A DNA stretch of 64,000 bases from Nymphalis io (GCF_905147045.1 NC_065911.1:9238001-9302000); one strand, 5' to 3'; shown: positions 24,003-36,060, numbered from the stretch's first letter. Numbers and translations are program-made. Notes: a model not told the origin generated them from the letters alone.

Positions 24003-24560
24003 ACACCTATATATAACTCGAAATTAAAGTTTTTCCACATTTTTAATAATTTTTTTTAGATTAATTAATTTAATTTATGTTTTAGATTGTTATATAATAT
24101 AAATGCAATAATATTTATACATTTTGTTTATACATATAACTTCATTTATAATGTTTAGTTTTTTTTTTAATTACCCGTCATTTTGTATGTCATGTAATTT
24201 ATAGAAAGCACTTTTTACAATAAATATTTTTTTTTTGCTCAAAACGAACCGATTACGCACATTATTACACTTTTTTTGAAATATTTATTTTATTTGCGCA
24301 ATTAACCCACAATATAAAACACTACCTGTCCTTAGGAAGTGATCACTATAACATACTAAAAATGTCATAACTACCGGTGTATGTACCGACATTAAGAATA
24401 TGTACATAGTTTTAATTACACTTCATTGTCACTGTTAAACTGCGGAAATCAGACATTTTATAAAATACCTGGAACAACTTATATTTATTCATATTAATTT
24501 TAAATAATATAAGGACTATTTCAGTATACACTTCATGGTATAATGACCGATTAATGATGT
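24003..24560. other. AT-rich non-coding stretch
   Basis: Long T- and A-runs; nothing recognisable. Confidence 0.4.
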
Positions 24561-24574
24561 GCATGTGGTTTACT

Positions 24575-24884
24575 GAAGTAACACCCTGTGAATGTCCCAC
24601 TGCTGGGCTAAGGCCTCCTCTCCCTTTTTAAGGAGAAGGTATGGAGCTTATTCCACCACGCTGCCCCGATGCGAGTTGGTGGAATACACATGTGGCAGAA
24701 TTTCAGTGAAAATAGACACATGCAGGTTTCCAAACGATGTTTTCCTCACCGTATTGCGCGAGATGAATTATGACAAATAACATAATGACAAATTAAGCAC
24801 ATGAAATTCAGTGGTGCTTGCTCGGGTTTGAACCCACGATCATCGGTTAAGATTCACGCGTTCTTACCACTGGGCCATCTTTTT
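24575..24884 (-). repeat. family-B SINE with 14-bp target-site duplication
   Basis: Complete copy from 'aacaccctgtgaatgtccca' to the tRNA-like head 'gggtttgaacccacgatcat' and 'accactgggccatc'. The duplication GCATGTGGTTTACT flanks it (24561-24574 and 24885-24898). The frame 24592-24780 is repeat-borne. Confidence 0.92.
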
Positions 24885-24898
24885 GCATGTGGTTTACT

Positions 24899-25560
24899 TC
24901 TAAATATACGTTCTCTTCTACCGGATATTTAAAATATAATAAATATAACTATCAGTTTCTTAGTAAAATGAGCATAGTTAATATACTTTATATAAATAAT
25001 TTTTTTTAGTTTATAGCAGAATGACAGATGAATAGACTTCCGGAAGTCACCTGCGTCCATAGACTGCGCACTATATGAGCTTCATTCTTATCATTGACAA
25101 CACGCTGCCATTCTTGGTTTCCAAATACTTAGGCCCACTTAGTTATTATGACGTATGGCGGTGGATCTCATGAACGGGTGGTAGCCTAGCCAAAAAAAAC
25201 TGTAAACATTAATACAAAACGTATAATGAATGTTTTCAAAAAGAACTAAAGATAAATTAAACGTTGTCGTAGATAATTAATCGTGTAATGCTATACATTA
25301 TTGGTGCCAAATACAAAATTACAGCAAATTTCACCTTGAATAATTAAATGCCTGAAATTCCGACAGCACACCTTGACACTTGAAGTTATATTGAACATTC
25401 ATTTGGAGCGTTTACGCAACACGTAGACGCAATATAAATCGAATAAATATATAATATAATTGATCGAAGTGTTTTACCACTATGTACAATAACTCTTAAT
25501 CTGTACATAAGAATTATATCTTGAATACATAGAACACCTGGTCAAAGAATAATGAGTTGG
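24899..25560. other. AT-rich non-coding stretch
   Basis: A possible very old family-A trace around 25120-25195 ('atgaacgggtggtagcctag'). Otherwise nothing. Confidence 0.3.
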
Positions 25561-25755
25561 GTTAATTCCACCACGCTGCACTAATACGGATTGGTGGATA
25601 AACATGTGACTGAACTTCAATGAAATTAGATGCATGCGGGTTTCCTTCACCGACGAGCAAGAGATGAATTATAAATGCAAACGCACATGTATTCAGTAAT
25701 GCTTGCTTGGGTTTGAACCTGTGATCTTTTGTTAAGATTCTAACTGCTGGGCCAT
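25561..25755 (-). repeat. family-B SINE, tail-truncated
   Basis: It shows 'gttaattccaccacgctgca', 'gcgggtttccttcaccgac', 'ttgggtttgaacctgtgatc' and 'ctaactgctgggccat'. The LINE-like tail is absent. Confidence 0.72.
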
Positions 25756-25835
25756 AAATATGAATATATAAACATAGAACCTTTCTTTATAACAGTCGCT
25801 TAAATACAAACGACTATATATATAGATATTTATTT

Positions 25836-25885
25836 GGAACACGGCGGCCATTCTAAGGGCTAGCCAATTGCCCTGGACATATTAT
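25836..25885 (-). repeat. family-D terminal fragment
   Basis: It shows 'cacggcggccattctaaggg' and 'ctagccaattgccctggaca', the reverse of the family-D 3' section. Confidence 0.4.
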
Positions 25886-26428
25886 GCATGATAAAGTTTA
25901 TAATATAATTATAATATTTATATTATTATATACTTTTTGTCAATAAAAGTCTCCATTAAACATAAAAAGAATCATTTTCAAATTTTCCTTATAACATATA
26001 ACAACTGCAACACGAGAGATAAAATCTCGCGATTTTACCTGAATCGGACTCGGTCGATCCTTCCCAGCGACCGGATCGTTGACGTCATTACTTTTCATTC
26101 TAATATACGTTCACTAATATATAGTGTCATAGTTTTTATACATTATTGCAAACCAATACTTGAAAACTAAATTATACATTTATATTAGAAAAGTTACTAG
26201 AGGTACAACTAGAACAGCGTTTTCTTCCAGGCCACCTTTGGGCAGAGGAGTGATCCTTGAGGAAGGTTATTTAACATCACACTAAGATGCCCCCCCCCCC
26301 AGTGCAGTAACGTTTAACGCTGGTAAAATCGCAAATTATATACTTATATTCGTAAAAAAATTTGTGTTATTAGTGATATTTCTACACAAAATGTTGTCTT
26401 GAAAGATAAGAATATATTTAAAACATTG
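25886..26428. other. AT-rich stretch with a poly-C tract
   Basis: The frame 25937-26170 is AT-biased and unrecognised. A C-run lies at about 26290-26300. Confidence 0.35.
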
Positions 26429-26717
26429 TTTTTTTATTTTATAGAATAGGAACGAGCATATGGGCCACCTGATGGTAAATGGTCACAAACGCTCATAGAC
26501 ATTGACATTGTAAGAAATGTTAACCATCGCTTACATCGCCAATGCGCCACCAACCTTGGGAACTAAGATATTATGTCCCTTGTGTCTGTAATTACACTGG
26601 CTGATTCACCTTACAAACCGGAACACAACAATACCAAGTACTGCTGTTTTGCGGTAGAATATCTGATGAGTGGGTGATACTTACCCAGACGAGCTTACAC
26701 AAAGCTCTATCACCAGT
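26429..26717 (-). repeat. family-A repeat, full length
   Basis: Poly-T start, 'atagaataggaacgagcata', 'caccaaccttgggaactaag' and 'gatgagtgggtgatacttac', ending 'ctctatcaccagtg'. The minus-strand frame 26592-26825 overlaps it and is not a gene. Confidence 0.86.
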
Positions 26718-26879
26718 GACAAATATATATAAACAAGAAATTAAAAAGGCAATTGTATAGGAGTCGTACGAGTGGAAGCGGTTTAGTGGACATATATATA
26801 GTGAAGTACGTTTAGATTTTATCATCGATGCAGCTATTAAACATATAATTATGTAATGTTATGTTTATATAACGCACGT

Positions 26880-26907
26880 ATATATATATATATATAAATA
26901 TTTATAC

Positions 26908-26948
<41 letters not shown>
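26880..26948. repeat. (TA)n microsatellite
   Basis: A long TA run interrupted by 'aaatatttatacg' at about 26897-26909. Confidence 0.95.
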
Positions 26949-26949
<1 letters not shown>

Positions 26950-27263
26950 CATTGCTATATCCTTAGGGCTATACTTTTCTCATTAAATGGAGTAGCTAAC
27001 GAAGAAATAATTATTAAAATCAGACTGGTAGTGATATTAGTTGATCGTCAATACAAAATTATCCGTCTGTATGTCCTTATTGCTGATTAGTTTTATCTAT
27101 ATTTTGTACAAATATACTTCAGCCAAGTAGGCTTAATTTTTATATAAACCACCGGTTCACCATTCGGCTCGATACAACATACGTGGCAGCGATACTGGTA
27201 GCCCAATTTACTTTTGAACATATAAGTAAATAACAATATATTTTATGACAGCAGTGATTCATT

Positions 27264-27643
27264 GTTGACTGCCTCGCTGGTCTAGTGGCTTGATGTAAAG
27301 CCGCAGACCCGGAGCTCCTGGGTTCAATTTCCAGGTCGGGCCAATTAAAAGTTATTGGATTTCTTTTGGTTATTGGGTCAAAAAAATCTCAGTAGCAGTC
27401 CGGAATCTGGAAGTTGGATGTGTGTACACTCCCGTGCCTCGGAAAGAACGTAAAGCCGTTAATCCTGCGCCTTAACTCTTTCCGGTCGTGTCGGATTGCC
27501 GTTCCATCGGATTATGAGAGTTAGGGAATAGAGAGTGCTTTGCTTGCGCACACACTTGTGCACTATAATATCTCCTGCGTAGTTGGCTAATCTCTCCTGA
27601 ATTGGCCGCCGTGACCGAAATCGGTCTGGAGGACATTATTAAT
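27264..27643 (+). repeat. family-D tRNA-derived SINE, full length
   Basis: The most complete copy. Head: 'gactgcctcgctggtctagt' and 'ctgggttcaatttccaggtc'. Body: 'agttattggatttctttt', 'ctcggaaagaacgtaaagcc', 'ctctttccggtcgtgtcgga' and 'cacttgtgcactataatatc'. Tail: 'tcggtctggaggacattatt'. A short internal duplication ('ttattgg' motif) lies near 27350-27375. Confidence 0.92.
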
Positions 27644-27659
27644 TACTATATACTTTCCC

Positions 27660-27800
27660 ATATCATAACATCTTCCCTCAAACATTAAACTTATGCCAAA
27701 ACCTGCGACATTATCAACACCAGTGAGTACTGTTGAGCTAGGAGCTGATGTTTGAGCTGTAAATATTGAAAACATTGCCATTTGCTGATAAAACACAATC
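27660..27800 (-). other. unexplained coding-like frame
   Basis: After a possible acceptor at the end of 'tgttttatcag' (minus strand), about 47 codons stay open. They include QTSAPSSTVLTGVDNV and AGFGISLMFEGRCYDMGKYI. The composition is protein-like and unlike its AT-rich flank. No family is recognised. It may be an isolated exon, a captured gene fragment or element coding sequence. Confidence 0.2.
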
Positions 27801-27937
27801 AATCACACAAAACTACTGTTATCAAAACGTTAGATACAATTGATAAAATAATATAAACGTAGTTTTATGTATTTATTTCGTTTATCTATTTTTTATTATT
27901 GGGAAAACCATTAAATTCATGAAAAGATTTAAAAATC

Positions 27938-28135
27938 TTTACTTAATAACAACTAAAACGATGAGTTTCTTTGCCGGTTCTTCAGAGCATTTTCTTTTCC
28001 GGCCCGGTTGCAGTTTTTACTTTGTTTATCGATATGTTAGTGTAATACTTCTACGTACGTACGTCCTACATACAACTAATATGATTTTCAAATGTATATG
28101 ATTGATGTTTAAGGGTTATTCCTGGGTTGAATATA
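27938..28135 (+). repeat. probable retroelement fragment
   Basis: The segment 'tttctttgccggttcttcag', followed by 'tgtttatcgatatgttag', resembles part of a frequent lepidopteran retroelement. No coding frame of note. Confidence 0.35.
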
Positions 28136-28585
28136 TCAAAACCAATCTTCAAAAAGCTTTCGGTTTAATTTATATACAAAAACAACGATACAAAAGGTTT
28201 AAACGAACATATTTAAAGCTTATTATTTGTTTGGACTAATAAAAAAAAAACGCTAAATAATGAAAAATTCTCTATGACTAGAATATTATTTAACATAAAA
28301 ATCTAGTATATTACAAATATTGCGAGCGTATGTTTAATAATCAAAGTATAAAGCACTCCGTGATAAGCTACCGTGGCGCAAACACTCTAGATAAGGGGCG
28401 ATAGTGAAATTTGACTTAGTACTTCTTAATTAAATTGACTATAATTCCACTTCACGTGACAAGGATGTATGAATAACCCGGTTTCCAAAAAGTGTTTCAC
28501 ATTTATATTTGATATAATTCGAATTTGCGCGAAGGAAATGACAAGATAAGAATTTTAATGTTAGGAATAGACATTCGTCACAAAG
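28136..28585. other. AT-rich non-coding stretch
   Basis: Nothing recognisable. Confidence 0.4.
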
Positions 28586-28935
28586 TTTTTTTTTTTTTAT
28601 ATATATTCGCCGGGAAGGCAAATGACTCTACTCCACCTGATGGTAAGTGGTAGTAGAGTCCAAACGCGACGGCGGCCAGTACAGACGGGAAAAACGTTCT
28701 GCACTAGCCGCCTTCCGCCTTGCCGGCCCGCAAGATGCCTCTTCACGCCTCGTTTGAAGGCAACCCGGGTTGGGTTGTAAGAGGAAGGAGGGGAGGTGAG
28801 CTGGTAAGGAATTCCATTTTTTAGAAGTGCGACAAAGAAAGGAGTTGCCAAATTTCTTTGTTCGCGATGGAATTGATGTCACAGTTAGGCGGTGACATCG
28901 AGAACCAGCTCACGTGGACTTAAGAAGAAAGGGGG
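28586..28935 (-). repeat. family-E repeat, longer copy
   Basis: Poly-T start, 'ccgggaaggcaaatgactct', 'cctgatggtaagtggtagta', 'tagccgccttccgccttgcc' and 'aggaaggaggggaggtgagc', ending near 'ggacttaagaagaaaggg'. Two overlapping minus-strand frames (28597-28851 and 28628-28882) fall inside it; both are probably fortuitous, although one may echo an old element protein. Confidence 0.75.
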
Positions 28936-28987
28936 AAGCAGAAAAAGTTGCAATAAATTAAAAATGCATAGACAATAAATTAAGTAA

Positions 28988-29030
28988 TAAACCTGTAAAG
29001 CACCCGACTTCTGGGCTAAGGCCTTCTCTC
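28988..29030 (-). repeat. family-B tail fragment
   Basis: 'aataaacctgtaaagcaccc' then 'cttctgggctaaggcc', the LINE-like end of family B only. Confidence 0.45.
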
Positions 29031-29687
29031 ATCGTTCTTAACTAAACACCGGTTCTTAATGTAGATTCTTGTGTTTCTCTCTTTCACAATTTTAATTATA
29101 TGATCAATCAAATACAATTAAATGTATGTACATATCCTGGAACTGGATTATGGTAATCAACAAATACTAACTCCATGCTTTTTTCACTTATATAATATGG
29201 TGTTAATTAATATGCCTTATTAATAATGAAAAAAACAATAATATTATGTATGACGACGCGTTGATAATTTCAGTGGGAGATTAAGTAGTAATCATAGGTT
29301 GCCCATTTTTAATGGTCTGATCATTATTGAGATTTTTTGTTATAACAAATTGTTTATGACAGTTAGTTGTTTGTGATAGAATAATTATTTTAAGAGCGGG
29401 TAATCCCGAATAGGGTAGTGTGTCGTCAAACGTGATGACAGCTGATCGTTCACTTGTCACCGACAAACGAGGCAGACACATTCTAACCTATTGGCTCTCA
29501 ATCCAAAGTAATCAACGTAACCGTATTATATTTTGTGTAATTGTACTGTGAAATTAAATAACAGTGTACTGAACAATTAAAACGTGTCTTTATTTTGGAT
29601 ATTCCGCCATTATCATGCCCACCATGGACGCAAACATCCAAGATCATTTTAAAGGCCTTTCTGATTTTCCGACATGTATATATAGAC
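29031..29687. other. AT-rich non-coding stretch
   Basis: Frames 29281-29481 and 29498-29752 show no motif; the second runs into the family-C head. Confidence 0.35.
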
Positions 29688-29945
29688 GGGCCGGTTGGCG
29701 TGGTTGGTAGATACTTGCCTTTCACGCCGAAGGTTGTAGGTTCGATTCCCACCCAGGACAGACATTTGTGTGCATGAACATGTCTGTTTGTCTTGAGTCT
29801 GGGTGTAATTATCTATATGAGTATGTATTTACAAAAGAAAAGTAGTATATATAGTATATCAGATGTCTGGTTTCCATAGTACAAGCTCTGCTTAGTTTGG
29901 GATCAGATGGCCGTGCGTGAATAATGTCCCAGGAATTATTATTAT
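29688..29945 (+). repeat. family-C tRNA-derived SINE, full length
   Basis: The head 'ggccggttggcgtggttggt' and 'ggttcgattcccacccagga' gives clear tRNA-like A and B boxes. The body is standard and it ends 'tgtcccaggaattattatta'. Confidence 0.88.
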
Positions 29946-29967
29946 ATAAAATGTAATGTTGTTTCTG

Positions 29968-30043
29968 CGCCTAAACACACTCCGGTCGGATTTGTCATCC
30001 CATCGTATTGAGTGGCTAGAGAGTGACATCGGAGGACATCATG
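29968..30043 (+). repeat. family-D fragment
   Basis: 'gcgcctaaacacactccggt', 'ggatttgtcatcccatcg' and 'atcggaggacatcat'. The segment between them is deleted. Confidence 0.45.
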
Positions 30044-31014
30044 ATCATTACAAAGAGCAATGAACTAATTGACTGATAAATAATTAATCAATCAACAGCT
30101 TATATTGAAGTTTAACGGAAACGTTTGTTTAGTTATATTATAATATATAATGAAACGATTTGCGGAAACTAGTGTGGAACGTCTCATAGTACCAAATTAG
30201 AAGGCGTATACGTCCTTTGGACCATTGTATTTGTACTTGCACCAATCTTAAAGATAATAGCTATATGTTTATATTGTAAAACTAGTTTTTATGAGGCATA
30301 CTTACGACCAATTAAGCAAACAAATAGTTTCATCGCAAAAACTCCTCGGTGAAGATAAGACTCCTATCAAAGATAACAAAAAAATTCCATCCTAGTCGTT
30401 CGTTTGTCTTTGATTTATTTATGTTTTAAATGATTATTCGTTTAATCGTTAATTCGTTCAATAGAATAATTGTGTTATAAGTACTTGTTGATTTTTAGCA
30501 ATATTTTTAAATTAATTGCTTTATAAACAATTAATATATCTGCAAAAATCGATTGTGGTCATAGCTCATAAGTTTTCATAAATACTTTGACAGTTCATTT
30601 TCAGTTATTCATTGAGAGAAAATGTAAAATATATTTAAAGCGTTCATTCAAAAACAAAGCAGTCTTAGAAGGAAAATTATAGCCGAGTACAATAAAGCGA
30701 TAGAAATAATATGGTGTAAACGACAAAACTAAAATATTATTTTATACAGAAAAATATGTTTTGTCACATATACCCCTTTTGGTTCTAACCCCTGCAATTA
30801 TTCTTACGATTAAAGTGTCATATTTCATGAATCAAGAAAGCTATAGTAGTTGTCTATTTTAAGACATTTTACGAGTACTCAGATCTTAAAATAGAACAAT
30901 TAATTGAGTTCAATGCTGGATATTGTATACGATGTTGAATGACTCGATCTTCCTTTGTACTCTCTTTATATGGTATTATATACTGGATTTTATGAAGATA
31001 ATATATCATTGGTG
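30044..31014. other. AT-rich non-coding stretch
   Basis: Nothing recognisable. Confidence 0.4.
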
Positions 31015-31150
31015 TCCTTGTTGGACTGACTGATACTGATATGGTTGCAGATCTTGAGGTTCTAATACTGGGGTCGTCAGACCAGGTAACATTTTCAACT
31101 TTTTCTGTCAAATCATTCCCAGGATTTAAGAGCGGCGGTGTTGCATTTAT
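31015..31150 (-). other. unexplained coding-like frame
   Basis: The minus strand stays open through a protein-like segment that includes NATPPLLNPGNDLTEKVENV, then TWSDDPSIRTSRSATISV and SVSPTRTP. It is S/T-rich with mixed codons, unlike the AT-biased chance frames nearby. Splice sites are unclear. I do not recognise the family; it could be an isolated exon or transposon coding sequence. Confidence 0.22.
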
Positions 31151-31654
31151 GTGCCTCGAAAATTACGTTATTTTATCTGTTTATTTATTGTGGTCGGAAA
31201 TATCCAGTTTTCAGAATGCATTTGGTTAGTCTTTCAGTGAATGACATTACCGAAATCGGTCAGAAGCACAACACTATCATATGTAAATCAGACATTTATT
31301 TTACATTGCATTATTAAGTAAATAATAAATGCAGTAACTGTACTGGTTTTACCGGTTATTTTTCTTTCTGATATTTATATTTTTTTACGGGAAAACCTAA
31401 GCCCAATATGTTATCTCGAGGAATGCAGGAAAAACTATACATATTGATTTTATTTATGCGGTACATACCCTTATATTAGACTTTAGAGGAGAAATACATG
31501 TGTCCATCATACACAACATACATACATATCCAAAAATTCATGTGTGTGTGTATAATTGAAAAAAGGTATTGTGTACGCTTTAATGACAGATTTTGCTATT
31601 CTGTAATAAATTACTTAAACTATAACCCACGTATGTTTTAAGTATTTTTTTTTA

Positions 31655-31745
31655 TGTTATAAGTAGGCGGGCGGGCAAATGGGCCACCCTTCAAACGTAT
31701 TGTCTTCAAAAGTATTGCTGTTTGACGGTAGAATATCTGTGGCGC
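31655..31745 (-). repeat. family-A remnant
   Basis: 'taggcgggcgggcaaatggg' and 'ccacccttcaaacgtattg' join two family-A segments across a large internal deletion. Confidence 0.5.
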
Positions 31746-33371
31746 ATTGTTAAAGTGCCAGAGTTTATGATAAAAAAATATATATTTATCTATTACTCAC
31801 TATAGAAATAATATTGAATAAATAAATAGCAACAATACTGATTACTTATAATATTAATTACTTGTTATGCAGTCGTTAAATTAGGTTATGCAAGTTAATG
31901 AAATAAATGAATTATAATACAATGTTATGTTTATTTAGTTAAATATTCAACTTTGATTTATTTTAGGTCTTCCACAAAGTACATAATTCTTATGTAAATC
32001 AACCGTGTCATATGTAATTTTTTATGTAAAAACGTTAATAATGTTCTTCAACTTTTTATTCTAACCGTACACCGTTTAGTGCAACTGAGATGTAAATAGT
32101 GTTTCACACTTACTTAACATTCAAATATAGAACTTCGATAGGGTATTTTTCGTGTCGTACACGGAACTAAAAGCACAAAAGGAACGAAATTTTCTACCAA
32201 ACAATTTTTTTTTTCATTAAAAATGTACTGTTGGCATAAATAAGTAATTTATACATCGTAATCTATTTGTCATAAGTCCAAATAAGTCCTTACAGATATG
32301 TTGTTTAAATTCCATGCAAATTATCACAATGGAATTGAGAAAATAAAAGATTTGTAAATTAACTTAACCGTGTAACGCGTTTGTTAAAGAATTATATAAT
32401 TTCAAATAAACTTATCGTATCTTTGGAATTTTGAATTTTATATTTTAACCACCCAATATTTTATACCTGCATTTTTGTAATAAATAAAGAAAATTTGCCA
32501 GCAAAAAAAACTAATGATGCGTTTTCAGTATGTGTGTATAACTTAACTTTCAAATGCCGGAACAGATTTGGAGTCCTTACATCATCTTAAAGCGATACTG
32601 GCTATAAATAAATTAATTAACGCGGATGAATTGTTTATTTAATTTTTATTACTTGCAATCTGCTCGGACTTCGTTGCTTAGTAGGTAGATGCCGATTTTT
32701 TTCCGACTTAATCGTCAATTATCATCATAGCTTTCTTCATAAAGAATCAGCCAATTGGTAAAAACAAAATGAAAATAACCAACAGTAAGTTCTTAGTTCC
32801 AGAGAAAAGCGATGAGAAATATGTAAAACTGTGTATTGTTTCATGTAATCATATATAATTACGATTTAAAAAAAACTGAAATAACGACAAAAAAAAAAAC
32901 ATCTTTCGTACACGAGAAAACCAGAAGTTGCTCTAACATATAAGCGATGCGATGAGATAATTTTGATAAATTATAAATTTATTACACCATTCTTCTAAAC
33001 AAAAAAAGTCCGTCATTATACATAACTGTGTGTCCGAAACAACACACAGTTATACATATTCCTCGTCACTTTTTCATTATTTCAAAGCACTAGGAAGTGT
33101 AACGCACTTCAAGGCACACGACATTGACTTTCAACGGATTATCTGAATCTTATCTTATCAAATACACTATCACATTAACTTATATCATAATACTTAAGAT
33201 AAACCGGTCATGTGCCTACCGATTTGTTCGATGTAGAAATTCTTTGTGATAAGTGTGAGGATTATGGGTATTATAGAAATGTAACAATGTATATTGAAAT
33301 TGTTGACCCGAAACAAGTCTTAGATTTTCCTTTTTTGCAAGACATAATTGATTTAAATAGAAAATTGACAA
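31746..33371. other. AT-rich non-coding stretch with a hairpin
   Basis: No gene seen. ATAACTGTGTGT (33022-33033) and its perfect reverse complement (33042-33053) form a hairpin with an 8-nt loop. Confidence 0.45.
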
Positions 33372-34018
33372 ATACGTACTAATGGTGTCCTTCAGACCGA
33401 TTTTGACGATGACAACATATCTCAAGGGTGACTAGCCTAACTAACTATGCAGGACATGTAGTACACATGTGTGTGCAACACAGGTGCGCACTCATAATCC
33501 GATGGGACGGCAATTCCAACCGTACCGTAACCGTAACAGCCTGTGAATGTCCCACTGCTGGGCTAAAGGCCTCCTCTCCTCTTTTTGAGGAGAAGGTTTG
33601 GAGCTTATTCCACCACGCTGCTCCAATGCGGGTTGGTAGAATTCACATGTGGCAGAATTTCAGTGAAATTAGACACATGCAGGTTTCCTCACGATGTTTT
33701 CCTTCACCGTAAAGCACGAGATGAATTATAATCACAAATTAAGCACATGAAAATTCAGTGGTGCTTGCCCGGGTTTGAACCCACGATCATCGGTTAAGAT
33801 TCACGCGTTCTTACCACAGGACCATCTCGGCGACAATTCCAATATGACCGAAAAAAGTTCAGCAGGGCCAACGGCTTTACGTGCTTTCCGAGGCATGGAT
33901 GTGTACAAAATCTCATCTTTCAATCTCCGGGCCGCTACTGAGGTTAGCCCAGTAACTTTTTATCGGGCCGACCTGGAGTTTAAACCCAGGACCTCGGGCC
34001 GCATTTAGCAACTAGACT
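33372..34018 (-). repeat. family-D SINE interrupted by a family-B SINE
   Basis: The 3' part of D in reverse (33372-33519) has 'ttcagaccgattttgacg', 'gtgcaacacaggtgcgcact' and 'ataatccgatgggacgg'. The D sequence resumes at about 33834 with 'acggctttacgtgctttccg' and 'agtaactttttatcgggccg'. It ends with a tRNA-like head 'gtttaaacccaggacctcgg'. Confidence 0.75.
33520..33833 (-). repeat. family-B SINE nested in family D
   Basis: Complete copy, little decayed, from 'gtaacagcctgtgaatgtcc' to 'gggtttgaacccacgatcat' and 'accatctcgg'. The 9-bp duplication CAATTCCAA occurs at 33511-33519 and 33834-33842, splitting the family-D host at one point. Confidence 0.92.
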
Positions 34019-34387
34019 AAAGAGAAAGTCAAATACATACATACATTCATTATCAGGCAACTTTTTGTTATTGTTTATGCCCTTACATTATCAATCAAAG
34101 GATGAAACACGTCTCGAGAAGACTTCGACTTGGAGATTGTCGTTTCACTTAAAAAAAGGCTTTAGTGTATCTCCTTACATTATTATCTTTTTATACCCAT
34201 ACTCGTAATTAGGCGTTAATCTAATGTTAATAACGATAAAAGAGGCCAAGATGCTGTGAACATTGCTACAAGATATTTAAAAATCTTATTAAAATTCTGA
34301 AGTGATAATTGTTATTTATTTTGGATCTGGGTTCAAATGAGAACCAGACACTGTCCACTCCAAAATCATTTAACGCCTTTGCGTAAC

Positions 34388-34600
34388 AGCTTGTACATAA
34401 TTCTCCGCTAGGTGTAAGGATTCAGGACTTTTAGAGGTTATTCAACCACTACTCCAAAACGGACAATGCATGCACGTTTTGCAAAATTTCATCAAGCACA
34501 TGTAGGATTTAAAGCCGAGTCACCAGATAAATTATGCAATTTATCAAAGCATATTAAACATATCTGTGGTGCTTCGGTATGTATTTCACCACCGGACATC
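34388..34600 (-). repeat. decayed family-B-like SINE
   Basis: A weak ordered match: 'taacagcttgtacataattc', 'ccactactccaaaacgg', 'catgcacgttttgcaaaatt', 'aaagccgagtcaccag' and 'atctgtggtgcttcgg'. Confidence 0.3.
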
Positions 34601-34610
34601 GCGCTAGAAC

Positions 34611-34864
34611 TCTAAATTCCATCCTCACCACCTCGATATCTGGAAATCCACAACAGCGCGATTTTTAAGGCATTTCTCGCACAACCACTCTGTACCAGCT
34701 TTCGCCGGCGACTTTTCTGAACCGAAGCGTACTCATTCCTTAAAGGCTGACAAAACACTTGCAAGCCCTCCGGTGTCGCAGATGTCCATGGGTAGTGGTA
34801 GTCATTTTCCATTAGGTGAGCCTCGTGCTCGTTTGTTTATGTAAGAGAGGTTACATAAAAAACA
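34611..34864 (+). repeat. family-F repeat
   Basis: It shows 'tttctcgcacaaccactctg', 'ctccggtgtcgcagatgtcc' and 'ttttccattaggtgagcctc', ending in an A-rich tail with 'ataataataataa'. The minus-strand frame 34612-34812 is its shadow. The second copy is at 50325. Confidence 0.62.
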
Positions 34865-35692
34865 AAAATAATAATAATAATTGAACCCAAAATCCTTAAC
34901 ACTCACGTTTTCTGTATACTACTACCAAAGAGGCATCTCGGCTCGTAATATATCTGTTATTTATTTAATTAAATGTTTTTTTCCAAGTCCCATTATCGAA
35001 TGACGTACTTAACGCCACTGGAAATTTTACCCCGTATTCCGTTTCTGTCGTCATTCCAAACTCTTATACGTTTATCGCCATCAATATTTAATTTATGTAA
35101 AAGCCTTTAATTATACATTCAAATATCATAAAGAAACGTTTCCAGAATACAAAATTGGCAAACGTATAGATATAACGCCGGCGTCTACCGTTAGCTGTAT
35201 TGGATCTCTGATGATGTCATAGAATTGATGACCCTTGTAATATTTTTATTTCTGCGAATCTGTTAGTTTATCAAAGTAGGACGAGACTAATGAGATACTC
35301 AATGTTAACAATATACTTTAAATTCGACCATAATCATGTTTTTTATGGAAAACTTAAGAAAAACTATCGAAAAAATTCGTCTTTTACTCGTATTTCCAAT
35401 TTTCTTATAATTGATATCACTAAAGCTCATCATTACAAACGAAAGAAAGAAAAGCATATGATAAACAGGATAAAATAGGAGGTGAAAACAGAACGAAAGA
35501 GGTATTGAACTGTTTTGTCTTTGCCTTTTAATTTACATATAGTACTACCAGTATAAATAGATTTGGACTGCGCTGTTTGAATTCTGCAAATTATTGACTT
35601 AATAACGTTACTCACACTAGTTTGTAACAATATTTTAAAATCAGTTTTTAATGGATGCAATGGATGGATGCGAAAGATGTGAGCCGATTATT
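34865..35692. other. AT-rich non-coding stretch
   Basis: Frames 35290-35478 and 35433-35660 have no motif. Confidence 0.35.
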
Positions 35693-36060
35693 TGACTGCC
35701 TCATTGATCACGTGGGTAGATTTTAAAGCCGCAGATCCCCCGAGTCCTGGATGCACACCCTGATTCAGGCCATTAAAAAGTTATTGGATTTTCTATCGAG
35801 ACATGCTCGGTAGCAGCCCGTAGTCTGGAAATTGGCAATGATTACACTGCCTCGGCAAGTAGGTAAAGTTGTTGGTCCTGTGACTAAACTCTTTCTAGTC
35901 GTGTCGGATTTGGCGTCCCATTGGATTATGAGATTGAAGGTGCGGGTAAAATAGAGAGTGCAGTTGTGTTTGCGCACATAAATGTGTACTATATTATATC
36001 TCGCGCAGCTACCTAACTGTTAAGAATAAATGACGTGACCGATATCGGACAAGACATGTT
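35693..36060 (+). repeat. family-D SINE, diverged
   Basis: Full-length but diverged: 'tgactgcctcattgatcac', 'ttaaaaagttattggatttt', 'gtagcagcccgtagtctgg', 'gtgtcggatttggcgtccca' and 'gtgaccgatatcggac'. Confidence 0.8.

Noticed and set aside
28597..28882. Two overlapping 84-residue minus-strand frames, arginine- and proline-rich
   Set aside because: They fall entirely inside the family-E repeat, whose shorter copy at 13042 does not preserve them.
29595..29777. tRNA-like sequence with clear A and B boxes
   Set aside because: It is the head of family C, repeated at several loci and followed by a SINE body; the acceptor stem does not close as in a functional tRNA.
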